The notes beneath the pieces were generated by a model. It ran no database searches, was not told the DNA's origin, and saw only the letters and a list, made by a program, of their open reading frames with translations. Made by a program: the position numbers and the translations under genes. DNA of 64,000 nucleotides from Acanthacorydalis orientalis. Lineage: Eukaryota; Arthropoda; Insecta; Megaloptera; Corydalidae. Shown in pieces: positions 56,278 through 64,000 of the stretch; within the stretch, counting starts at the first letter, position 1, and each line of letters starts with the position of its first letter. Location: the NCBI GenBank assembly GCA_034766995.1, contig CM068322.1:34770439-34834438 (forward strand), in the 5' to 3' direction.

Positions 56278-56400
56278 TTTTAATTGCTTCATCCCAGCTG
56301 TTCTTGGTCTTTTTATATCCCTTGATTCCCAGTCAATAATTTCAGTTGTCCATCGGCTGACTTCTCTTCTTGCAACATGCCTCGCCTATTCCCATTTCAG
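56278..56400 (-). pseudogene. Non-LTR retrotransposon ORF2 C-terminal fragment
   Basis: Minus-strand translation reads KWE, a TAG stop, then ARHVARREVSRWTTEIIDWE and SRDIKRPRTAGMKQL. This matches the insect LINE tail (KW.WAGHVAR....RWT..V..W.PRD.KR.RGRP...W). The stop replaces the W of the GHV motif context. Only the end of the reverse transcriptase ORF is present. Confidence 0.8.
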
Positions 56401-56485
56401 ACTCTTTATTCTTCTTATTATTATACATCTGTGACTCCTGTCTACTTAAGTATCCATTCTATCCTTTTCCTATCTCTTCTTGATA

Positions 56486-56490
56486 TATAC

Positions 56491-56560
<70 letters not shown>

Positions 56561-56564
56561 GTAT
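56486..56564. repeat. (TA)n(TATG)n microsatellite
   Basis: About 30 TA units followed by TATGTATGTATG. Confidence 0.96.
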
Positions 56565-56639
56565 AACCATAGTTTCGAAATCTTTCACTATCAATTTGCA
56601 AAACAGTTGTGAAGGAAAAACCTTTTGCGTTTAATAAAA

Positions 56640-57050
56640 AGAAACACGGCCGAAGAACAGAAACGTTCGCGCGCGTGCGGCGTCGCAGTGTGAAAATCAG
56701 AGTGAATAAAGAGGAACGAAACGTAACGGAAATAAACTATGCGTAAATAGAAAAACACACGGGCGTCTCTGAACTGAAAACCGAACGTCGACGTCACTGT
56801 CTCCGTCTTATTTTAATAAGATCTCATTCATGTTTTCGTGCACGTGTCGGGAGACTTTTTCGCGAATAACAACCGAAAAAAGAATCAAACGAGTCAAGAG
56901 AGTGTAAAAGTGGGAACCGACACCTTCTACATCAAAGGGTTCGTCACCGTTCATTCGCCCGACGAGGAGGACAGCGCGCGCGATGAGACGCACTTGGATC
57001 GAGCACTTAATAAACGGGTCGCTCTCTCTGTCACGCTTATATTGTACTTA
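56640..57050. other. GC-richer island
   Basis: CGTTCGCGCGCGTGCGGCGTCGCAG near 56665 and GCCCGACGAGGAGGACAGCGCGCGCGATGAGACG near 56957. The plus frame 56838-57116 includes a plausible-looking stretch but no recognised domain, and it ends in a TA tract. Unknown; could be a promoter or a lineage-specific exon. Confidence 0.3.
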
Positions 57051-57074
57051 GATCGTGCATTTAAATATGCAGTC

Positions 57075-57076
<2 letters not shown>

Positions 57077-57114
<38 letters not shown>
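57077..57114. repeat. (TA)n microsatellite
   Basis: About 18 TA units. Confidence 0.95.
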
Positions 57115-57118
<4 letters not shown>

Positions 57119-57209
57119 ATCTTTATCCATAATCAATAATTGATTAATTATCGTTTTTTCTTCACCTAAATTGTTTGATTTGACGATGCGCTCATTGAAA
57201 AAACGCGTT

Positions 57210-57345
57210 TAAGGAGCAATCAAATCGCTGAAAAATCAATTATTGATCAAAAAGAATCAGTACTAGTTTGTCAGGCTTAGAAAATCATTTGTGAAACTAA
57301 TTACTGATAATATACATTTCGATGGTAATTCCATCATCTTCAGAA
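57210..57345 (+). repeat. R1 dispersed repeat copy with intact head hairpin
   Basis: Ends ACATTTCGATGGTAATTCCATCATCTTCAGAAAG. On the opposite strand this is CTGAAGAT, then GATGG-AATTA-CCATC (perfect 5-bp stem), then GAAATG. Confidence 0.7.
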
Positions 57346-57382
57346 AGCTTGGTCACAAAGAATACATTTCAAATCTTTAATA

Positions 57383-57530
57383 TTAGGTTGGTATACAAAT
57401 AACTGCGGTTTATGACCTCCACATCCGTACACATTTTTCAATTTAAGTGGTTTTAGGTGATCCAGAACTGTCGGATGACAGTCTTACTTTTGTGCAAAAG
57501 CTTTCGATTTGCAATTTTTCGAGTTGTGAT
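57383..57530 (-). mobile_element. Mariner family 2, end fragment joined to family 1
   Basis: TTAGGTTGGTATACAAATAACTGCGGTTTATGACC, then CAGAACTGTCGGATGACAGTCTTACTTTTGTGCAAAAGC, corresponds to the left part of 27137-27687. It is followed within 20 bp by family 1 leader sequence. Confidence 0.78.
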
Positions 57531-57540
57531 TGAAATGTAC

Positions 57541-57780
57541 AGTTACCATAACCTGACGAAACACTAGTGAACACGAGGAGTCCGAAGAGTATTATATTTA
57601 GATATTGCATACTTTTCGCATACCAGTCAGAAAAAAATGTTGCTGAAGCAGCTCGAATGCTTCGTTCAGGTTTGGGAGAATGTATTGTGACGCATAAAAC
57701 ATAAAAAAATGCCGGAACAGTAGGAAAAGACCGAAAATCTTTCAGTATGTGCAAATGACAAATTTTTGGAAAAGTGCACC
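57541..57780 (+). mobile_element. Mariner family 1, 5' part
   Basis: CATAACCTGACGAAACACTAGTGAACACGAGGAGTCCGAA, GATATTGCATACTTTTCGCATACCAGTCAGAAAAAAATG and GGAGAATGTATTGTGACGCATAAAAC are the family 1 leader and N-terminal remnant. The usual 5' terminus is replaced by the family 2 end. Confidence 0.72.
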
Positions 57781-58384
57781 TGAAAAACTGTAAGGCACGC
57801 CCAAAGCTAAACGATTTGAGGATGTTTTTCTTACGATAGTGTTTGCCAATTGGTGTTTCTGATTGGATTCATTAATAAAAAGGAGTATAAAAATCTAAAA
57901 ACTAATCTTTTCACCTTCCATGAATAATCACCTTTCACACTATGACTTTATAATCTTCCAGTATGAATCTGTACCATTTCATAAGTCACATAAGGTAACT
58001 TTTAGTTTTTATTTATAATTTGGTTCACTGTTAACAAGACTTTGTATAAAAAAAATTCAGTGTTCCTGTTAATTTGCCATAGGTGCAACCACTTACAAGA
58101 ACTTGGAGTTATGACACTGCCATGACTAAGAGATAGACTTGATCTTCACACGATAAAAAAAATATCTGGGGTGTAATAAAACATAGATAAAAAAAATGGA
58201 ACGAAGAATTGACGAAAGATTTCATCCAAGAATTTGTGAATTCCATGCTGTAACGCATTGAAGCTGTAATAAAATCAAAAGGAGGATCGACTGAATATTT
58301 AATTTTCAGTGGAAATTGAATATTCGCATATGATTTGAATGATTTATTCATGTTTAGGAGACGTGGTTTATAAACCTGCAAAAA
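57781..58384. other. Undefined sequence between two mariner halves
   Basis: About 600 bp, AT-rich, without recognisable transposase blocks. It may be decayed mariner core or an unrelated insertion. Confidence 0.35.
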
Positions 58385-58592
58385 ATCTAAAACAGTGGAA
58401 GAATGGAAACGAATTGACGACTTCATCGACTCAGTCATCATTTTTTTCTAACAAGGGATTTGTCAGATTAAGCAAAGTTATCCGAACTGAAAGGGGGATG
58501 TTTTAATGATTGAAATGTATTGCATTTCTATAAAAAATAAAAAAATTAAAATTTATAAAAAAAACGGTACTGAATTAATTCGGACACTGAAT
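58385..58592 (+). mobile_element. Mariner family 1, 3' part
   Basis: AAAACAGTGGAAGAATGGAAACGAATTGACGACTTCATCGACTCAG, TTTTTTTCTAACAAGGGATTTG and the end GGTACTGAATTAATTCGGACACTGAA. Confidence 0.75.
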
Positions 58593-58789
58593 GCAATTGG
58601 GGGAAAACACTTCAAACTGAAAATACTTTGTAATCCGTCAGATCTCTTATCGATAAATATTAAATAATTGCGTTCGGTCGTCCGTTTATGCACAAACATA
58701 AATATAAATAAATAATTTAATATAAGTAACGTGCGTCTAGCTGTGCAGACATCAAATTATCAACCGGATAAAAACAGATTAAGTTTTTC

Positions 58790-59150
58790 TTCATCTCGCG
58801 CACGATCCATCTATCCCCAGCGGTAAAATACCACGCGCGTCTATGTACACGCTGTGCGAGCGACGAAATTGGGTAAAAATGCCGCTCCGTCGACTAGAAA
58901 TCCACTCGGCGTGTATCAGGAAAAGATGCAAGGAGCCAAGGATATTATAATCACGGAAAAGTTTGGCGAAAGTTTTCCACTTAAATTAAAACGCGACGGC
59001 AATAAAACAAGTTCTTTTTTTCGGCGTTCCCAGGTGTGTTATTATTGTATCTTGTGCGTGATTTTTTTATATTCAATTATAGAATACGTGTGTTAAAGTG
59101 TTGGCGGTCGACGACGGACCACCCTTATCGTCTACAACCCCGAACGCGCG
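58790..59150. other. GC-richer block
   Basis: Balanced composition (GCCGCTCCGTCGACTAGAAATCCACTCGGCGTG, GGCGGTCGACGACGG) with an 80-codon plus frame at 58854-59096 that has no recognised domain. A CA run at 59152-59170 and a (TTA)n run at 59238-59260 follow. Confidence 0.28.
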
Positions 59151-59468
59151 CGCACACACACACACACACAATCGCACGGATGTATATAAAGTATACGTTT
59201 GTGTGTACATATATTTGTATATGGTATTGTTTTTTTTTCGTTATTATTATTATTATTATTTGAGATTGGACGGGTGGTACACCGTCTCATAACATTAATT
59301 ATCAGAGAAAATTACCAAGTCCACGCGATAAAATAATTAATTATACTTAGCCTACTTTCCACGATATGCATGCTTTATTTTCATGCATTTGTATATCAGT
59401 GTGATTCGGCGCTTGTGTGAGTGGTGTGTGTTTATATTTATGTGTTTTTTTTCTCGTACATTTATACA

Positions 59469-59489
59469 TTTATATATATATATATATAA
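59469..59489. repeat. Short (TA)n microsatellite
   Basis: About 10 TA units. Confidence 0.9.
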
Positions 59490-59975
59490 GTTCGCATTAA
59501 AAACATTTAGAAGAACGCACGCAACCCCATAAAAAATAATACAGAAAAATTCAGATATGGAATTGTACAACTTCGGTCTACCTTCATTTCGTATTCGATA
59601 TTTAAATACTTTGTGCGGTTGGTGAGTTGGTTGAGGATGGATTAAAGGGATCGTGGACGCGAAACTGTTTCGCGTGATCAGAAAAGTATTCGATAATTAT
59701 AAATAAATTATGTTAGGTCGATGAAATGGATCGTCGATTAGGGAGAAAATGCCGTTTTTTTTTTCAAAAAAAGAAAAGAAAAAATGTGTTGAAATGATTT
59801 GTCGCGGCTTAGGAACGGTCGAAATTAATTTTTAAAATTTTAGATACATAGCAACGTTATGAACAGTTTTTAATCGTCTTTCCGGTATAAAAAATGGTTG
59901 AGTTTAAATAAACACCTATTTGAATCACAACGAGCGTTGACAAACAACTTTTGTCTACAATTCTGTCCTTGATGA
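59490..59975. other. No gene seen
   Basis: AT-rich. Confidence 0.5.
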
Positions 59976-59979
59976 AAAA

Positions 59980-60090
59980 CTGACTTCATAAATCGATTTT
60001 TCACTCGCCCCACAAACCACAGAAACGTTTCTGATCAAAAATGTTCACTAACTGATTATTTCTTATATGGATTTTTAGAAAGAGCTTTTG
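59980..60090 (+). repeat. R1 dispersed repeat copy
   Basis: ACTTCATAAATCGATTTTTCACTCGCCCCACAAACCACAGAAACGTTTCTGATCAAAAATGTTCACTAACTGATTATTTCTTATATGG, the cleanest tail copy. Confidence 0.72.
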
Positions 60091-60540
60091 TACAGAAAAA
60101 TATTCAGTTAGTAGAAGAATAATCGAGGTCTATGACTATATAAGAATAATATGACTTATAAGACGTAATATAAGAATAATATAAGAAATTTTAAAATCAA
60201 ACGACAGAATTATTTCTCATCGAAGAATGTATTAGATTTTTTTTATAAAAAAAATAAACACACTGTTAACCTGACATCTTTTTCATTTTCAAGAACGTAC
60301 TTCATTGCCGATACATCGTTATAAAAAAATACAAAACCAAAAAAATAAATATTAATTATCTTCCAATCGGAACTGCATTCGACGGAATCCAAAGAGTGTA
60401 CATTAAAACGTGTATGGACGAGCGGCGGAATGTTTTTGAATCACTGGTTACGATAATCTAATAGAAAAATGTTCGCGTGTGCTAGTTGGCTGTCAGAACG
60501 AGGCATTTATTTTCGTGTTCGGGATGATTGGCGCAAATAG
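60091..60540. other. No gene seen
   Basis: AT-rich. Confidence 0.45.
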
Positions 60541-60544
60541 TTTG

Positions 60545-60760
60545 ATTGATTAGATTGATTTCAGGACATGTACGAGCGGCGCGAGCGAGCGCGGAGCAGA
60601 TAAAAGCGAGACGACGGATACTGAATGAACGGATGGATGTGTGTGTGTGTTTTCTAGTGGGGAAACACGACCGTGGAGTAGATGTATACGTGCCTAAAGC
60701 AAATGCAGCGAGATGCGAACAAATTTGCTCGCTTGTCTTCCCACTGTCTTGACATAAACG
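60545..60760. other. GC-richer block
   Basis: GAGCGGCGCGAGCGAGCGCGGAGCAG near 60571. The 68-codon plus frame has no recognised domain. Confidence 0.25.
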
Positions 60761-61250
60761 ATTATTGAAGCAATGTCATATTTTACATTGCGCACGGCGC
60801 GGTGTTAAAATAATTGAGTCAATTTGAGCACACACATACATGTACATATGTGTATGTATATATATATATACATATCAATTATTATCGAGCTTTTCATAAT
60901 ATGTGAACGTTGAATTTTATAAAAAATCAGAACAGCTGTTTTTGGAATAGTAATTTTATAAAATGTACATTGTATTCATTAAAATAGAAACTACTGAATA
61001 AGAACCAAAGATTATAATAAAAAAAACGTACAGAGTAAAAGTGTAAATAACTGGTGTGAAAATCATATAAAAAATTAGATTTAAAATGTGTGTATATGAG
61101 ACGGATTTGATTGTACAGCTGAGAAGAAATCAGAGAGAAATCTTCTATAAATGAATGATTGGAGGCTGTCGATTTTGATAAGATTCTTTCTTCCAATGAA
61201 TATCATGCAGTTATCATCAAACCAAAACTACTGAATCGCAGAAACAGTTC
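60761..61250. other. No gene seen
   Basis: AT-rich. A short TATATATATA run lies near 60858. Confidence 0.45.
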
Positions 61251-61254
61251 TAGC

Positions 61255-61390
61255 ACTGTCTAAATTCACTTTCATGAATGATTTGTTTTTTCCCACCCTA
61301 CAAAATGCATGAAATTCTTCCACCTAACATTTTCAATAAATCATCGATTATCGCTTGACAATACGATCATTCCCAGAGAGTCAAGTTACC
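61255..61390 (+). repeat. R1 dispersed repeat copy
   Basis: GTCTAAATTCACTTTCATGAATGATTTGTTTTTTCCCACCCTACAAAATGCATGAAATTCTTCCACCTAACATTTTCAATAAATCATCGATTATCGCTTGAC. Confidence 0.68.
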
Positions 61391-61474
61391 ACAAAAAAAA
61401 TATCTAAGATTTTGATCGAGATTTCTCAGATTTCTGTGAAGTTTTCGTACTTTTATGTATCTCAGCACTCTAAT

Positions 61475-61530
61475 GATGACGGTGTTGTGATCGAAATGCG
61501 CATAAACAATAATTTATAATTCTGACTCTC
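61475..61530 (-). repeat. R1 head fragment with hairpin
   Basis: TAATGATGACGGTGTTGTGATCGAAATGCGCATAAACAATAATTTATAATT retains a short stem and the CGAAATGCGCA head end. Confidence 0.6.
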
Positions 61531-61589
61531 TTAGATTAGCATCAAAATCTATTAAATTTAAATGACTGAAAGACTTGTTTTATAAATCA

Positions 61590-61860
61590 GAGTTTTTCGA
61601 TTGAAAGTATTCAATAATTGACTAATAATCATCTTTATGGCCGATATTGCGATTTTAATGGAAATACTGCCATCCTTCAAGCATTTAAATACATAATTTC
61701 TCATAAAACAATTTTATAAAAATTAAAGAAGGTCATAAATCATATTTTTCTGATCAAAAATTTTTTATAGTTCATTGTGATTGTTGTTGACGTGCATTTT
61801 TATGGTCATGCCATCATCTTCAGAGCACTAAGACACTGAAAAATATGTCTCGATAAGAAA
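61590..61860 (+). repeat. Two successive R1 copies
   Basis: Copy 1 at about 61590-61690 (GAAAGTATTCAATAATTGACTAATAATCATC, ATGGAAATACTGCCATCCTTC). Copy 2 at about 61740-61855 (TTTTCTGATCAAAAATTTTTTATAG, TGATTGTTGTTGACGTGCATTTTTATGGTCATGCCATCATCTTCAGAGCAC). Confidence 0.65.
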
Positions 61861-62160
61861 TAACTTTATAATTTGTAGTATGAGTAAGAAGAATCACTGT
61901 AAAAGTCAGTTTAATCACAGTGTGTGTATCTGTGTTGTGAGAAAACTCGGACATTTAATTTACATATTTAAAAAATAAATAGGTTATTTAGTGTGTGAGA
62001 AATTTAAGGAAGAGGTTCTTTTTAAAGAAAAAATAAAAATTAATTAAAAACAAAGACTGACTGATATTCAGACTTGAGACAAGTTCGGAATAAAATATAT
62101 TCCTCTCTACGGATATAGATACATTTTTCACAGTCTTATTCTCTGAAATCATTTTTTGAA
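61861..62160. other. No gene seen
   Basis: AT-rich. Confidence 0.45.
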
Positions 62161-62167
62161 AGTGTTT

Positions 62168-62256
62168 TGACCTGACCTAAGCTGCTGCATGCCTTGACCT
62201 GGCCAAACCTAATCGGGTTTGACCAGTTCTACCCAAATTTGACTTGAACTGACCAG
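62168..62256. repeat. Cluster of irregular TTGACC/TGACC repeats
   Basis: TGACC occurs at about 62169, 62174, 62195, 62220 and 62250, with related CTGGCC, CAGTTC and TTGACTTGAACTGACC words between. The spacing is irregular. Confidence 0.55.
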
Positions 62257-62259
62257 ATT

Positions 62260-63115
62260 TATTTGCATTCGAATACAAAAAAAGCCTGCATCGAAAAGTT
62301 AGATTTGAGAAATTCTGTATGTGCGAAGAGACAGTGTCGATCCGTTCGAAGAATGGTCTTCTGGACAATTTTCTGCCACGTTGATATTTTATTACCATTA
62401 GTGTATCATTTGTGGAGTGTGTGTAACACAATTGCTGATGTTTTCTTCTTGATATTTTGTAAAATTTGAAATATGTTAGAAAAACTCTGATATTAAGATG
62501 GCAGACCACGATGGTTTATAATGCTTGATAAAAGAAATTAGTTAATAGCAAAACATGTACGTTGACAGAAATGAAAATAGAAAATAACACAATATTTAAA
62601 CACTAATTATTTTAAATTGAAATTCCGTGAATTACATTTCTTAAAAAAACAAATGTTTCATCAAACGAATATATATTTAAACACTCCCATTCACCATTCT
62701 TCTTATTTATCGATATCAAATACACGACGACCTGAGAAAAGAGTACGGATTCTGTTACTGTTTAAAGGAGATGCACGTCGGATAAAAAAGGAACTGCTAT
62801 ATCGAAAACGAACGGCGTGCAAAGACCCCCACAGCATCGACAATGCGGCATTTTCTTATTTGATGTCAAATTATGTTGACATCTGTCATTTCCGTGGCTG
62901 ACGCGCGTCAATTTGATTGAATCGGACCGCTTTGGGTGACGGAAAGGCGCGCGCGCGTGACTTGCTTAACTGGCTGACTCGTTAAGAACGCAAGACAATA
63001 ACTACAGTTTGATGTGAACGGGGAAAAATAAAAAATTGCGCACGGCGAATGATGAATATTACATATATCCATGCGTGCATGTACAAATTTATACAAATAT
63101 ACATCTATCTCTCTC
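62260..63115. other. No gene seen
   Basis: The 94-codon frame at 62617-62901 is the most protein-like, with mixed composition and basic residues, but I recognise no domain in it. It ends in a GC-richer patch (GACGCGCGTCAATTTG...GGCGCGCGCGCG, 62898-62957). Confidence 0.4.
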
Positions 63116-63121
63116 TGTCTC

Positions 63122-63127
<6 letters not shown>

Positions 63128-63160
<33 letters not shown>
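63128..63160. repeat. (TA)n microsatellite
   Basis: About 15 TA units, abutting the left arm of the foldback element. Confidence 0.94.
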
Positions 63161-63162
<2 letters not shown>

Positions 63163-63333
63163 ATGTGTGTTGTTAATCTATCCGTGGAAATAGATTCTCT
63201 CAGAATTGTTTTAAGAAGATATTAAACTGTTTAAATATTAAACTAGTTTGGAAAAAGACTTTATCTGTAGAAGATTCCTGATTTTCAGATTTTTTTCCTA
63301 TATATATATATATAAACAACTATACACACACAT

Positions 63334-63402
<69 letters not shown>

Positions 63403-63542
63403 AAAAAAATCTGAAAATCAGGAATCTTCTCAAGACAAAATCTATTTTTCAAAACTAGTTTAATATCTAAACAGCTTAGCATTTTCCTTAAACAATTCTA
63501 AGAGAATCTATTTCCACAGATAGATTAAAAACACACACTGGT
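63160..63542. mobile_element. Foldback (MITE-like) element with 140-bp inverted arms
   Basis: The left arm 63160-63300 and right arm 63401-63542 are inverted and about 85-90% alike by eye. Shared blocks include GGAAATAGATTCTCT, AATATTAAACTAGTTT and GAAGATTCCTGATTTTCAG, followed by ATTTTTTTCCTATATATA. The 100-bp loop is (TA)n, (CA)n, (TA)n. No coding capacity. Superfamily not recognised; no clear target duplication seen because the left flank is itself a TA tract. Confidence 0.85.
63301..63400. repeat. (TA)n(CA)n(TA)n microsatellite in foldback loop
   Basis: TA run to 63314, CA run at about 63323-63352, TA run to 63400. Confidence 0.96.
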
Positions 63543-64000
63543 CAAAACTGTCTTCCACAAATTCAAGTCAATTCAAACAGTGTCTTTCATTGAAAAAAAA
63601 ACATGTTGTGTTAATTCAGCTTTGAAAAATAGTATTACTGATCCCGACACATTGAAAGCATTTATGTTTTTTCACATTTTCCAGTTTGTTTAAATTGTCT
63701 TGTGAGACTACCGACATCATAATTAGATTCTGTGCTTTACTAAAGATATTATAAAGCTTAATACAGACAAGAAATCGTAACAGATTCCAGGTAATCTTCT
63801 TTTCTGGCATGCATCTAATTAGAATCCAATTCAGACAATTCATCGACAATTCGACGTGGTATTCACTCAGTACGACCATTTTATTTAAATTGTTTGCCTT
63901 AAAAGATAAAAATGATCCGTATAAGACCTTGAATACATACTTTAGATACGTGGAAGAGTTTTAATTTTGACTTGCAGGCATTATAGAATGAAAATCCCTT
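63543..64000. other. No gene seen
   Basis: The 87-codon minus-strand frame (63616-63879) has no recognised domain. Confidence 0.45.

Noticed and set aside
57300..57345. A canonical hammerhead ribozyme in the CTGAAGATG...GAAATG motif
   Set aside because: The CUGANGA and GAAA boxes are present and the stem pairs, but an extra U lies between the core and stem II, and no stem III/cleavage-site partner was identified. Kept only as a structural resemblance.
62617..62901. 94-codon frame as a novel protein
   Set aside because: Mixed composition but no recognised domain, promoter or splice signals. Insufficient support.
26862..64000. Search for the exon with the first LIM domain of the LMO4-like gene on the minus strand
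   Set aside because: No CxxC...HxxC...CK.DY.R(M/L)-type frame was recognised by eye. It may lie outside the window or have been missed.

Overview
The window is AT-rich animal DNA, most likely from an insect. It is almost entirely intergenic or intronic sequence with no dense gene structure. The only confident host coding sequence is one LIM-domain exon on the minus strand (26553-26856). It has a clear splice acceptor and the KVGRPRRSRD tail that I recall from insect LMO4-like (CG5708-type) proteins. The exon for the first LIM domain was not found, so the rest of that gene lies in untraced sequence at higher coordinates or outside the window.

The rest is dominated by simple repeats and dead mobile elements. 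More than 40 (TA)n microsatellites, mostly 40-80 bp, occur about every 1.4 kb. They generate nearly all the 'YIYIYIY' open reading frames, which are not genes. Between them lie many decayed mariner (IS630/Tc1-mariner) copies. Family 1 has a terminal repeat like TTAGGTGTACAAATTAATTC; its roughly 500-bp copies keep only the two ends of the transposase (3065, 11317, 15061, 41790), and there are further fragments. Family 2 starts TTAGGTTGGTAGAAAAATAA and has one intact-ended copy with a TA target duplication at 27137-27687. An 894-bp copy with D,D34D remnants lies at 16125-17018, and other relics lie at 39515-40090, 45000-45150 and 54300-55085. Also present are a helix-turn-helix transposase fragment (30175-30465), two non-LTR retrotransposon C-terminal fragments (41618-41746, 56278-56400), a piggyBac-like miniature element (28836-29455) and two foldback elements (45260-46257, 63160-63542).

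Two related dispersed sequence types look least familiar. One is a family of about 100-170 bp with more than 20 diverged copies. Its 5' end carries CTGAAGATG, then a short stem-loop, then CGAAATG. The other is a set of five paired, palindromic hairpins built from a similar CTGAGGATG...GAAACC unit. A 0.76-kb segment is also present twice in inverted orientation, 47 kb apart (2534-3295 and 50090-50847).

Several GC-richer islands (for example 1255-1555, 12420-12720, 24998-25175, 49020-49420, 51560-51800, 56640-57050) stand out from the AT-rich background. They have no convincing coding structure and may be regulatory DNA, untranslated exons or promoters. No tRNA, rRNA or CRISPR was seen.
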